14,847 bases of DNA from assembly GCA_040755715.1 (NCBI GenBank), contig JBFLXN010000014.1, positions 12,447 to 27,293 on the forward strand, written 5' to 3'. This stretch comes from JBFLXN01 sp040755715 [NCBI: Candidatus Edwardsbacteria bacterium] (GTDB lineage: Bacteria; Edwardsbacteria; AC1; JBFLXN01). Below are positions 1 through 7,415 of this stretch, in pieces. The notes beneath the pieces were generated by a model. That model was not told the origin of the DNA. It ran no database searches and saw only the letters and a list, made by a program, of their open reading frames with translations. The position numbers and the translations under genes were made by a program. The stretch's first letter is position 1. Each line of letters opens with the position of its first letter.

Positions 1-802
1 ATGGAGGTACAGGTCCAACGTATTTGAACTTTATCCTTCCATCATAAATTGTGCTTAGTCTATCTACTAATCTATCAAATTCTTCCACCCGGGGCTTTTC
101 TACCAAGAAAGCTAAGTTTGTTATCATATTATCGCCAAATATTTTATTGCTGCGCATATCAACATAAGCTTCTTTTAAGACATCCAGAATGTCCTTCTGT
201 TCTTTGGCTTTTTTTCGCTCCAGGGCATCTTTGACCTTCTCGCCTAATGTTATCCTATCTCCATATGTTTGAAGGGAACTTTTTGATGCTATTCTTTCTT
301 TCAAAATCTTGATATCTTTATTCTCTTCAATAATCTCCCCAAAGATTACTTTCATATTGCTCCAAAGGGCCTTAAGTCCTAATTCTATCTTATTATCCAT
401 TTTGATTAAAAGCTCTTTCAGTTCTTCATACCTGGCTTTAAGTACTTCCTTCCTTATCCTTTCTTCAGCACAAACTCCATCTTTACCACTGGCAACAGTG
501 CCAAACTTTACGGGTAAGATGGTAAGATCATCCATTATCAGTTCTTCCAAAACCTTCTGGTGAGCTATGGTATTTTCTCTTGAAATAGAATATTTCATAA
601 TTGGTGAAGGGCTGATTACCGCTGCGATATCTTGATAAGAGATGCTATAAACTGTATCAGCTCGTGCTCCGATTGCCGGGGAAGTAAATTTCCTCTCTTG
701 ATTCGTTCCAATTATACCGTAGATATACCTTCCCTCTACTACATTTAAATCGCTGTTATCTTGTATCTTTGTCTTATTGCCAACCTCTTGTCCTGAACTC
801 AT
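1..802 (-). CDS. gvpF: GvpF/GvpL family gas vesicle protein, third paralog (3' end outside window)
   Basis: GvpF/GvpL proteins are minor gas vesicle proteins needed for assembly; family members bind GvpA and act early in nucleation. I translated 267 residues before the window ends. The family hallmarks are visible: an N-terminal EGRYIYGII strand (residues 23-31), a central charged helical part, and the start of the C-terminal signature KYVGPVPP (260-267), which is close to the end in this family, so only about 20 residues should be missing. The ATG at 802 overlaps the stop of the preceding paralog in an ATGA, with AGGAAG upstream, pointing to translational coupling. It has about 22 extra N-terminal residues compared with its two neighbours. 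It is colinear with both paralogs in this window. Whether to call it gvpF or gvpL cannot be settled from the sequence alone. Confidence 0.88.
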   Translation of the reverse strand, partial: MSSGQEVGNKTKIQDNSDLNVVEGRYIYGIIGTNQERKFTSPAIGARADTVYSISYQDIAAVISPSPIMKYSISRENTIAHQKVLEELIMDDLTILPVKFGTVASGKDGVCAEERIRKEVLKARYEELKELLIKMDNKIELGLKALWSNMKVIFGEIIEENKDIKILKERIASKSSLQTYGDRITLGEKVKDALERKKAKEQKDILDVLKEAYVDMRSNKIFGDNMITNLAFLVEKPRVEEFDRLVDRLSTIYDGRIKFKYVGPVPP

Positions 803-1566
803 TGGCTTTCTTCCTGTCCCCATTTTATAACCAATTCCGCAAAATTAAATGGGGCTACCGGCCCTATATATTTAAACTTCAATCTATCCTTATATCTTTG
901 ACTCAGGTCCTCTATGTAGTCGTCAAATTCTCTTTCATGGGCTTTATCTACCAAGAAGGCGCAATTTAATATCATATTATCGCCTGCTATCTTATTTTTG
1001 CGGAGGTCAACGCATTTAGGCCTTAATACATCTAAAATATCCTCGCTTTGGGCTTCTCTTTTTTCTCCCAGGGCTTCTTTAACTTTTTTGCCCACCTCCA
1101 CCTTTTCATCTAAGGATAGTGCAGTAGATTCTCCGGTTAACCTCTCCTTCAAACTCTTTATTTCCTTATGACTCTCTCTGATTTCCTTAAAAATATTTTC
1201 CATATCCTGCCAGAAAACCTTTAAGCCCAACTCTATCTTATTATCCATACTTCTTAATAGATTCTTAAGTTCTTGATACTTCTTCATTAAAAGATGCCTG
1301 ACCTCTTCGGCGCTGGTGGCGATAGTGCAGAATCTAACAGGGAGCACAGTATAATCCTTCATTACCTCCTCTATTACCTTTTCATGGGCAATAAGGTTTT
1401 CCCGGCTAATCACATATTTAGTCATTGGAGTGGAACTAATAACACAGGCTAAATCACGAAAACATAAAGTGTGGACCTCGTCTCCTCTGCCTCCAATCCC
1501 TATAGGTCCAAAATTTCTCTCACCAGATTCATTAATTACACAATATAGATATTTTCCCTCATCCAT
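799..1566 (-). CDS. gvpF: GvpF/GvpL family gas vesicle protein, second paralog
   Basis: A complete 255-residue GvpF/L protein of about the usual family length. It opens with EGKYLYCVI (residues 3-11) and closes with KYIGPVAPFNF, the two conserved ends of the family, with a charged helical middle. The family is an assembly factor for gas vesicles and contacts GvpA; this is family knowledge, not seen here. An AAGGAG lies about 11 bases before the ATG, and 15 bases separate it from the J-domain-bearing paralog upstream. Its TGA overlaps the next paralog's ATG. Three successive GvpF/L genes imply a mixed F/L complex or specialised subunits. There is no J domain on this copy. Confidence 0.92.
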   Translation of the reverse strand: MDEGKYLYCVINESGERNFGPIGIGGRGDEVHTLCFRDLACVISSTPMTKYVISRENLIAHEKVIEEVMKDYTVLPVRFCTIATSAEEVRHLLMKKYQELKNLLRSMDNKIELGLKVFWQDMENIFKEIRESHKEIKSLKERLTGESTALSLDEKVEVGKKVKEALGEKREAQSEDILDVLRPKCVDLRKNKIAGDNMILNCAFLVDKAHEREFDDYIEDLSQRYKDRLKFKYIGPVAPFNFAELVIKWGQEESQ

Positions 1567-1581
1567 TTGTCACTATGCTCC

Positions 1582-2622
1582 TTATGGTCTGATTATCTCA
1601 ACCATAATAAAATTTTTCTGCTTATTATCCTCAAAAGATATATCTTCTCCTTGATAACAACTGGTTAATAACTTATAAGCACAGGTTACTTTTTCAAACC
1701 TTTCTTTAAGCTGGCTATTTTCAGGGTGCTTATCAGGGTGATTTCTTTGAGCGAAGTTCCGATAGGACTCTTTTATCTCCTCCAAAGAAATCTTATCTTG
1801 CAAGTCTAGTAATCTCTTTGCCTCATCTATCTGGTCGAATCCAATCCTTTTTAACTGGCAAGTAGCAAAACTGTAAGGAGGTAGGGGACCTACGCATCTA
1901 AAATTCATCTTCTGTTTGTATTCTTTATCCAACTCCTTAAGTGCAGCGTCAAAATCTGTCTCTTTAACCTTTTCCAGTAAAAAGGCGCAGCTTAAAATCA
2001 TCTTATCATCCATCAATTGATGCTTTTGAAAATCGCATGTTATGCCTTTTAAGAAATCTATTATAGAGGTTTGCTCTTTTTCTCTTCTCTTATCCAGGGC
2101 ATCTTTAATCATCATTCCTATCTTTATTCTATCCTGGAAAGTTTGGCTGGAAGGTTTTTTAGCAATTTCCGCCTTAAATTCTCTTATTTGACTATCTTCC
2201 TCTCCGATCTCCTTTATAATGCTATTTAAATCATTATAGGTAGCTGCCACATCAAGCTCTATCTTGCCATCCATATTGATAAGCAGTTCTTTAAATTGAG
2301 GATACCCTCTTTTTAGAACCTCTATAACCTCATCATCGTTAAAAACAAATGTCCCAAACTTCATAGGTATAATAGTATGGTCCTTCATAATTTTCTCGAT
2401 TATTGTCTGATGTTTCACCAAAAAACGGCCTAACGATTCTTTAAGCATAGATGAATAATCTTGAACAGGCGAATTACTAATTACGCAAGCAATATCTTGG
2501 TGAGCTACTGTGTAAACCTCTTCACCATCATTAATTCCACAGAGGCCGAAAGACTTTCTCTCTTTCTCCTTTATTAAACCATAAAGATATCTTCCCTCTT
2601 CCATAATGCTTGAGCCTCTCAT
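1582..2622 (-). CDS. gvpF: GvpF/GvpL family protein with a C-terminal DnaJ (J) domain
   Basis: The first two thirds (residues 7-257) are a GvpF/L protein: EGRYLYGLI near the N-terminus and CVGPLPPYSF at 243-252. The last part (about 266-324) is a J domain, with ISLEEIKESYRNFA as helix II, the diagnostic HPD at 295-297 followed by KHPE, and helix III ending in AYKLL. J domains stimulate the ATPase of Hsp70/DnaK, so this protein may bring DnaK to GvpA or to the nucleation site; that is inference. The two paralogs downstream lack this domain. At 346 residues it is about 90 longer than the family norm. Start choice: the ATG at 2622 has AAGGAA eight bases upstream, but the ATG at 2604 matches where the second paralog begins, so either may be used. 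It follows the Cdc48-type gene after 67 bases. Confidence 0.9.
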   Translation of the reverse strand: MRGSSIMEEGRYLYGLIKEKERKSFGLCGINDGEEVYTVAHQDIACVISNSPVQDYSSMLKESLGRFLVKHQTIIEKIMKDHTIIPMKFGTFVFNDDEVIEVLKRGYPQFKELLINMDGKIELDVAATYNDLNSIIKEIGEEDSQIREFKAEIAKKPSSQTFQDRIKIGMMIKDALDKRREKEQTSIIDFLKGITCDFQKHQLMDDKMILSCAFLLEKVKETDFDAALKELDKEYKQKMNFRCVGPLPPYSFATCQLKRIGFDQIDEAKRLLDLQDKISLEEIKESYRNFAQRNHPDKHPENSQLKERFEKVTCAYKLLTSCYQGEDISFEDNKQKNFIMVEIIRP

Positions 2623-2653
2623 TTCTTAGATTCCTTAGCCATTAGCACAACAT

Positions 2654-2666
2654 ACGCCTTCGGCGT
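2654..2666 (-). other. Small hairpin between the Cdc48-type gene and the first gvpF/L
   Basis: ACGCC and GGCGT form a perfect five-pair stem around a three-base loop, in the 67-base gap after the Cdc48-type stop codon. No run of T follows on the minus strand, so it is not a normal intrinsic terminator. It could stabilise the upstream message or be part of a small dispersed repeat. Confidence 0.35.
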
Positions 2667-2689
2667 CTTATTTCTAACGGGGTTTATTT

Positions 2690-4834
2690 TCATTGTTCTT
2701 TTATCAATTTCAGAGCCTCATCAAAATGTTTCCTCTTGATACCAAATTCTTCAATTGCCTTTTCATCAGGCTTACCTTTTACCTTTTGCAGAAACTCCCT
2801 TATCGCAAGCATAGAGGCCTGCCGACAGATTGCTTCTATATCTGCACCTGTAAGTTTATCGGTTTTGTTCACCAATTCTTTAAGGTCGACATCTTTATCC
2901 AACGGCTTACCTTTAGTATGTATCTTGAAAATTTCGAGTCGCGTCGCTTCATCAGGAATGGGAAATTCTAAAAGCAAATCAAATCTACCCGGGCGCAGCA
3001 CTGCAGGATCAAGCATATCAAATCTATTAGTTGCGCCTAAAACAACCACCCCTTTTAGCTCCTCTATTCCATCCATCTCTGTAAGAAACTGACTGATTAC
3101 CCGTTCTGTGGTGCGCGTAGAATCTCCTCCCCCTGCACCTCGAATGGGAACTACCGCATCTATTTCATCAAATAACACAATCGTCGGCGAGGCTTGTTTT
3201 GCCTTTTTAAAAACCTGGCGAATTCCTTTTTCTGACTCCCCCAAGTACTTAGACATTAATTGTGGACCTTTAACCGAAATAAAATTGACCCCACTTTCAT
3301 TAGCCACTGCCTTGGCCACTAAGGTCTTGCCTGTGCCTGGTGGTCCGTGAAGCAATATCCCTTTTGGGGGTCTGGTCTTGGCTTTGGTAAAAAGTTCAGG
3401 GTACTTTAAAGGCCACTCAATTGCCTCAATAAGTTGCTTCTTTATATCTTCTAATCCGCCCACATCGCTCCATTTTACATCCGGTATCTCAATAAATACT
3501 TCACGGATAGCCGAGGGTTCTATTTCTTTCAAGGCCTCCATAAAATTATCCATAGTAACTTCTAATTCCAAAAGGGTCTCATAAGGTATCTCTGCTAACT
3601 CGAAGTCTACCTTGGGTAATATCTTTCTCAAACAAACCATGGCTGCCTCTCTTGCCAGAGCTTCTAAATCTGCCCCAACAAATCCATGGGTGATTTCTGC
3701 CAGTTTCTCTAAGCTTACATCCTCAGATAGAGGCATACCTCTTGTATGGATCTGCAGTATCTCTAAGCGAGCATTCTTATCGGGAATAGGAATCTCAAGT
3801 TCCCGGTCAAATCGACCTGGCCGCCTTAAAGCTGGATCCAGTACATCAGGAATATTTGTTGCCCCGATACAAATTACTCTCCCTCTTGATTCTAATCCGT
3901 CTAACAATGCTAAGAGTTGCGCTACAACTCTCTTCTCAACCTGTTTTTCTCCTCCCATCTCCTCCCGTTTAGGGGCAATGGCATCCAACTCGTCGATAAA
4001 AACTATAGCTGGGGCGTTGGCTTGGGCATCTTCAAAGATAGACCGCAGCCGCGCTTCTGACTCGCCATACCACTTCGCCATAACTTCGGGCCCCGAAATA
4101 CTGGTAAAATACGCGTCGGTTTCATTGGCAACTGCCCGCGCAATTAATGTTTTTCCACAACCCGGGGGCCCGTGGAGTAAAATTCCTTGCGGGGCTTCAA
4201 TACCGAGCCTTTCAAATACCTCTGGATATTTAAGAGGCAATTCTATCATCTCCCTGATCCTCTGTATCTGTTTATCCAAGCCGCCTATATCTTCATAAGA
4301 TACCTTCAGCCCCCGTCTTTCTACTTCTTCCTTTACTTCCATTCTGATAGTCGTAGGAGGCTGAATTAAAACCACTTCATTCTTGGGAACTGTATCCAAT
4401 ACTTTAAAATCACAAGATCTAGCGCCAAATAAAGTGGCTCTGACTCTATCTCCAGCCACTAAAGGGAGGCCTTCTAAAAGGCGACCAATATATTGAGTAT
4501 CTTTTTCGCCTCGCAGTCCTCCAATAGTAATAGGGGATAAGGTAATTCTTTCGGCTGACTTATAAGATACCTTTTCAACAGTAGCCTTCTCATCCAGGCC
4601 AATTTGAGCATTCTCTCTGATAATTCCGTCTATTTGAACAATCCCTTTGCCTCTATCCTCTATATATGCAGGCATTACCTTACAAGCTGTTTTGCGTTTG
4701 CCCTCAATCTGAACAACATCTCCGACCTCACAGCCAAAAATCTTGAGGTCCTTAGGGTCCATTCTGGCTATACCCCTTCCCACATCGCGGGGTCTTGCTT
4801 CTGCTACTTTTAAGGTTAATTTTTTATTGGCCAT
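2690..4834 (-). CDS. Cdc48/VCP/VAT-type double AAA+ ATPase
   Basis: A 714-residue homolog of Cdc48/p97/archaeal VAT, a hexameric unfoldase that threads proteins through its pore using ATP. Order of domains: an N-terminal substrate/adaptor-binding region (about 1-170, [20 protein letters not shown]); D1 ATPase with Walker A GPPGCGKT (222-229), pore loop KWYGES (254-259), Walker B IVFIDE (277-282) and RRPGRFD; D2 with Walker A GPPGTGKT (497-504), KYLGES (529-534), Walker B IVLFDE (552-557) and LRPGRFD. Both ATP sites look intact and length is typical. The start fits the family N-terminus although the ribosome binding site is poor (GGAG only one base from ATG). It lies between hsp20 and gvpF/L genes, on the same strand, so it probably serves gas vesicle assembly, disassembly or quality control; that role is inferred. 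Cdc48-type proteins are much commoner in archaea than bacteria. Confidence 0.95.
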   Translation of the reverse strand: MANKKLTLKVAEARPRDVGRGIARMDPKDLKIFGCEVGDVVQIEGKRKTACKVMPAYIEDRGKGIVQIDGIIRENAQIGLDEKATVEKVSYKSAERITLSPITIGGLRGEKDTQYIGRLLEGLPLVAGDRVRATLFGARSCDFKVLDTVPKNEVVLIQPPTTIRMEVKEEVERRGLKVSYEDIGGLDKQIQRIREMIELPLKYPEVFERLGIEAPQGILLHGPPGCGKTLIARAVANETDAYFTSISGPEVMAKWYGESEARLRSIFEDAQANAPAIVFIDELDAIAPKREEMGGEKQVEKRVVAQLLALLDGLESRGRVICIGATNIPDVLDPALRRPGRFDRELEIPIPDKNARLEILQIHTRGMPLSEDVSLEKLAEITHGFVGADLEALAREAAMVCLRKILPKVDFELAEIPYETLLELEVTMDNFMEALKEIEPSAIREVFIEIPDVKWSDVGGLEDIKKQLIEAIEWPLKYPELFTKAKTRPPKGILLHGPPGTGKTLVAKAVANESGVNFISVKGPQLMSKYLGESEKGIRQVFKKAKQASPTIVLFDEIDAVVPIRGAGGGDSTRTTERVISQFLTEMDGIEELKGVVVLGATNRFDMLDPAVLRPGRFDLLLEFPIPDEATRLEIFKIHTKGKPLDKDVDLKELVNKTDKLTGADIEAICRQASMLAIREFLQKVKGKPDEKAIEEFGIKRKHFDEALKLIKEQ

Positions 4835-4848
4835 GCTCCAGCTCTAAT

Positions 4849-4917
4849 AAAAAAGGGAAGCCAGGGAAGAATAAGAAGTAAATCCATATTTTTTAGCTTA
4901 CCTTCCCTTTACTTCCC
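4849..4917 (-). terminator. Possible intrinsic terminator/attenuator between hsp20 and the Cdc48-type gene
   Basis: On the minus strand two GGGAAG blocks, one of them just before and one just after the hsp20 stop codon (4912-4917, 4902-4907), pair with two CTTCCC blocks (4864-4869, 4855-4860), and the second is followed directly by six T (4854-4849). A loop of about 32 bases separates the arms. An AAGTAAA/TTTACTT pairing offers an alternative fold. The layout suits partial termination lowering expression of the Cdc48-type and gvpF/L genes; it is not proof of a terminator because the loop is long. Confidence 0.4.
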
Positions 4918-5448
4918 AAGTTTGGTGAGTTTTATCTCTAAAATCCCGTTTTTATATGTAGAAGAAATGGGCTCCACCTCAACTTTGGAAGGAAGGAGAA
5001 CTTCCTTTTTATACTTCCTCTCACCTTTTTCAGCTGATATATTGAGGATATCGTCTTTTATTTCTGTCTTAATATCTGCCTCCTCAATGCCAGGAAGCTC
5101 TGCTACTACCAGAATATGGTCTTTCTCATCAAAGACATCGACTATGGGTTCTCTGACCTCTTCTACAACTGGACCCTTTGGAGTCTCTCTAATATTTCCG
5201 AATGGCACAACCTCTGCTCTCTCTCCTGCTAAGGTCCTTACTGTGAAACCAAAGATACCCTTTGCTCCCTTTGGCAAACCTTTAATCTCTCCTACCTTTT
5301 TAATCTCTCCTATCTCTTTGCCCAATTCAGCAGCCATCTCGATCAAATTACCGATTCCTTTAAAAAGTCCTCCAAAAGAAAGCTTGCCTATCCCAAAATC
5401 AATCTCAAACCCTTTCTCCTCTTCTTTTTTCTTCTTTTCTTCAGCCAT
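4909..5448 (-). CDS. Hsp20-family small heat shock protein, GvpH-like
   Basis: A 179-residue small heat shock protein. The alpha-crystallin domain occupies about residues 100-179: REPIVDVFDEKDHILVVAELPGI, then LNISAE, and the C-terminal NGILEIKL strand. The N-terminal part is glycine-rich and amphipathic (FGIGKLSFGGLFKGIGNLI), preceded by a lysine/glutamate tract KKKKEEEK. Hsp20 proteins hold unfolded or aggregation-prone proteins without ATP; gas vesicle clusters in several groups carry one, called GvpH in haloarchaea, which interacts with other Gvp proteins there. By context it should protect GvpA or minor Gvp proteins. GGGGGTG precedes the ATG. It follows the winged-helix array after 56 bases and precedes the Cdc48-type ATPase, so holdase and unfoldase genes are adjacent. 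Assignment to Hsp20 is firm; the GvpH label rests on context. Confidence 0.9.
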   Translation of the reverse strand: MAEEKKKKEEEKGFEIDFGIGKLSFGGLFKGIGNLIEMAAELGKEIGEIKKVGEIKGLPKGAKGIFGFTVRTLAGERAEVVPFGNIRETPKGPVVEEVREPIVDVFDEKDHILVVAELPGIEEADIKTEIKDDILNISAEKGERKYKKEVLLPSKVEVEPISSTYKNGILEIKLTKLGK

Positions 5449-5504
5449 ATCTCATTCACCCCCATCTATCTCGCCATCTGAAAGACTTATTATTCACATT
5501 TAAA

Positions 5505-5768
5505 CTATTTCTTCTTGCCTTTTTTTGGGGCTTTCTTTGCTTCAGGTGCTTCTGGAGGACCCTCCAATACACTTCTTCCTGCATAGGTCAGTTTATAGGT
5601 AACCCTACCAGCCTTAGTTATAAAACCAGATTTTGCTAAGGACCTCAGAAGCATATCTACATAATCCGGATAAAACCTAAGTCTTCTTGCTATCGTTAGG
5701 GCACAGCCCTTACTCTTTAGCTCACCAACCATCTTTAAGACCTTTAGTTCACTTTCAACTACTGCCAT
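5505..5768 (-). CDS. Small winged-helix protein 4 of the tandem family, lysine-rich tail
   Basis: An 87-residue protein whose first 70 residues match the pattern of its three upstream neighbours: an opening ESELKVLKMV helix, an ALTIARRL helix, then YVDMLLRSLAKSGFI as recognition-like helix and YKLTYAGRSVL as wing and final helix. This is a winged helix-turn-helix layout, read by eye. The tail EAPEAKKAPKKGKKK is strongly basic, which could bind nucleic acid or an acidic partner. A clear AAGGAGG precedes the ATG. It is the last of four tandem members and sits just before hsp20. No specific function can be given; DNA-binding regulator or protein adaptor are both possible. Confidence 0.75.
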   Translation of the reverse strand: MAVVESELKVLKMVGELKSKGCALTIARRLRFYPDYVDMLLRSLAKSGFITKAGRVTYKLTYAGRSVLEGPPEAPEAKKAPKKGKKK

Positions 5769-5789
5769 TTTTGACCTCCTTTTTTTATT

Positions 5790-6002
5790 CTATTTTACCA
5801 ATGCCTCTCTTCCCTTTGCTGTGATCCGACACATCCCATTTGCCAATAGGTCGATATAATCAGCTCTTGCCAAAGAGGTATAAAGTAGTCTGGCATAGTT
5901 TGTATCTATCCTCATTTTCCTGCCAACTAAGTGAATGGAAACTTCACCTCCCTCTTCATCGATTATCTTTAATGCCTCCAATTCACTACCACTTACTCCC
6001 AT
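5790..6002 (-). CDS. Small winged-helix protein 3 of the tandem family
   Basis: A 70-residue protein that is almost only a winged-helix domain: SELEALKIIDEEGG, VSIHLVGRKMRI, NYARLLYTSLARADYIDL and CRITAKGREAL. It shares the order and spacing of the other members, in particular the tyrosine in the third helix followed by L..SLA and a hydrophobic end, and the K/T-x-x-G turn before the last helix. Its ribosome binding site AAGGAGG lies inside the last codons of the preceding member, with only five bases between the two genes, so translation is probably coupled. Function unknown; being a single compact domain, it could dimerise and bind DNA, or act as an adaptor. Confidence 0.75.
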   Translation of the reverse strand: MGVSGSELEALKIIDEEGGEVSIHLVGRKMRIDTNYARLLYTSLARADYIDLLANGMCRITAKGREALVK

Positions 6003-6007
6003 TTCTC

Positions 6008-6253
6008 CTAAAGACCTCCTTTTAAGATACCAATCGGTCCCTTTGCCTTAACCGGACTAATCACCTTTTGGCCTTGGGGTGTAACTCTATATCTCCCATT
6101 GGCCCTTTCCACCAGATACCCATCTTTGACTAGACCATGACAAATTTCAGCTACATACTCCGATGAGACCCCCATCTTGCGAGCTATGGATTCTTTATCT
6201 GACTCCTCTGCCTCTCTAATTATCTTTAAAACCTGCGATTCACTTCCGGTCAT
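6008..6253 (-). CDS. Small winged-helix protein 2 of the tandem family
   Basis: An 81-residue protein with the same plan as its neighbours: GSESQVLKIIREAEESDKE, SIARKMGVSSEYVAEICHGLVKDGYLVE and YRVTPQGQKVI. The middle segment is the clearest helix-turn-helix of the set, with GVSSEYV as turn and recognition helix. A short tail VKAKGPIGILKGGL follows. GAGGG lies upstream of the ATG and the 16-base gap to the previous member suggests co-transcription. It resembles transcription-factor winged helices of the MarR/PadR general type only in fold; I do not recognise a named family. Confidence 0.78.
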   Translation of the reverse strand: MTGSESQVLKIIREAEESDKESIARKMGVSSEYVAEICHGLVKDGYLVERANGRYRVTPQGQKVISPVKAKGPIGILKGGL

Positions 6254-6269
6254 ATTTCTTTCCCTCGAT

Positions 6270-6614
6270 CTAAATAGGTCGAGCAGCTAATAGTTGCTCC
6301 TTACGCAAAGTAAGCCTTTTTATCTCCTTTCTCAACCTCCCTGCCTCAAGGGGGAGCCTGGAGATATCTGATCTTATCCTACTTTCCAAATGGTATAGTT
6401 GACTGAGGAGGGCATCAGCACCTTTAGGTGAAAGACTATAAAATCCCCTCGTAGGTTGAGCTAAATAGCCATTCTTAGCCAAACATTCCATGAGATAGCT
6501 TGCATATTCGGTTGATATCCCCATAAGATGAGCCATCTTCCGACTACTTATTTTATCTCTACTTTTATCTCTACCTTCAACAATTTTCAATATCTTTATT
6601 TCGTTTGGAGACAT
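6270..6614 (-). CDS. Small winged-helix protein 1 of the tandem family, with C-terminal coiled coil
   Basis: A 114-residue protein. Residues 1-70 form the shared winged helix: NEIKILKIVEGRDKS, KMAHLMGISTEYASYLMECLAKNGYL and FYSLSPKGADALL. Residues 71-114 form a charged heptad-like helix (LESRIRSDI, AGRLRKEIKRLTLRKEQLL) that could mediate dimerisation or bind another Gvp protein; no other member has it. AAGGGAAG lies just before the ATG, and it starts 11 bases after the TPR gene. It is the first of the four-gene array and may be the best preserved in function. No specific role can be assigned. Confidence 0.77.
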   Translation of the reverse strand: MSPNEIKILKIVEGRDKSRDKISSRKMAHLMGISTEYASYLMECLAKNGYLAQPTRGFYSLSPKGADALLSQLYHLESRIRSDISRLPLEAGRLRKEIKRLTLRKEQLLAARPI

Positions 6615-6625
6615 TTCTCTTCCCT

Positions 6626-7354
6626 TTAAATTTGATGGCCGGTCAACCTTACATATTCTTCCAATTCCAGAAGAGCCTCAGGCTTCTTACCTATTACATT
6701 ATATAAAAGACCTAAATTATAGTGGGCCTCGGCAAACTGGGGGTCGAGCTCTATAGCCTTCTTATATTCACTGATAGCCTCGGAAATCTCACCCTTCTTC
6801 TTAAAAGATAAGGCTAAATTGAAATGGGTCTTTGCATCAGTAAAATCCAACTCAATAGCCTTCTTTAATTCCTTAATAGAATCATCAAGCCTCTCTAATA
6901 CTCCATATACTACACCTAAATTATAATGCGCTTCTCCTAACTTTGGGCCAATCTCAATCGCCTTTTTGTATTCCTCCAAGGCTTTCTTATAATTTCCTAT
7001 TTTATCATAGGCTGTACCCAGATTATTATGGGCGCGAGCATTCTTCGGGTTTATCTCGATAGCTTTTTTGTATGCTGAAATAGCTTCTTCAAAATTACCC
7101 AGGTTTAGATAAAGTATACCCAGATTATCCCAGGCCTGGTCTAAGCGGGGATTAATCTCTAAGGCTTTTTTGTATTCCTCTATAGCTAGCCAGTATTGCT
7201 TTTTGTCTTTATAGATTATACCTAAGTTGTTATGGGCCTCGGGCAAATTGGGATCCAACTCCAATGCCTTCAGGTATTCTGCTATAGCCTGGTCGTGATG
7301 GCCATTGCTTTTAAAACAGTTTGCCCGCTCAAAATGGACTTGGGCTTCTTCCAT
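6626..7354 (-). CDS. TPR-repeat protein
   Basis: A 242-residue protein made almost wholly of seven tetratricopeptide repeats of 34 residues, starting near residue 4 and running to the end. Each has the expected W/N-L-G-x-x-Y, A-I-x-x-Y-K-K-A-I-E-I-x-P pattern, for example EAHNNLGIIYKDKKQY and AISAYKKAIEINPKNA. TPR superhelices bind peptides or protein tails and often dock chaperones. There is no signal peptide or membrane segment, so it should be cytoplasmic. In this cluster of chaperone-like genes it may scaffold DnaK, GvpN or GvpF/L; that is inference. The only good ribosome binding site, GAGGAG, is about 15 bases before the ATG, further than usual, within a spacer that includes CGATAGCGACGAACG. 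Confidence 0.9.
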   Translation of the reverse strand: MEEAQVHFERANCFKSNGHHDQAIAEYLKALELDPNLPEAHNNLGIIYKDKKQYWLAIEEYKKALEINPRLDQAWDNLGILYLNLGNFEEAISAYKKAIEINPKNARAHNNLGTAYDKIGNYKKALEEYKKAIEIGPKLGEAHYNLGVVYGVLERLDDSIKELKKAIELDFTDAKTHFNLALSFKKKGEISEAISEYKKAIELDPQFAEAHYNLGLLYNVIGKKPEALLELEEYVRLTGHQI

Positions 7355-7381
7355 CGTTCGTCGCTATCGCTCCTCACTTTT

Positions 7382-7413
7382 GGTTAAATAGTAATTGGCT
7401 AAATTATTTAACC
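7382..7413 (-). repeat. Inverted repeat just after gvpN copy 2, shared with gvpN copy 1
   Basis: GGTTAAAT (7382-7389) and ATTTAACC (7406-7413) form a perfect eight-pair stem three bases after the stop codon of the second gvpN. The same two arms occur close to the 3' end of the first gvpN at 10985-11008, with a shorter loop. There is no T-run of terminator quality. It could stabilise the gvpN message or be a dispersed palindrome. Confidence 0.55.
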
Positions 7414-7415
7414 AT

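Noticed and set aside
2619-2642. A seven-codon leader ORF (MAKESKK) ending in an ATGA overlap with the J-domain gvpF/L start
   Set aside because: It has no ribosome binding site and is too short to separate from chance.
3612-4298. Long open frame on the plus strand inside the Cdc48-type gene, and other plus-strand frames
   Set aside because: They are shadows of well-supported minus-strand genes and show no recognisable protein or ribosome binding sites.
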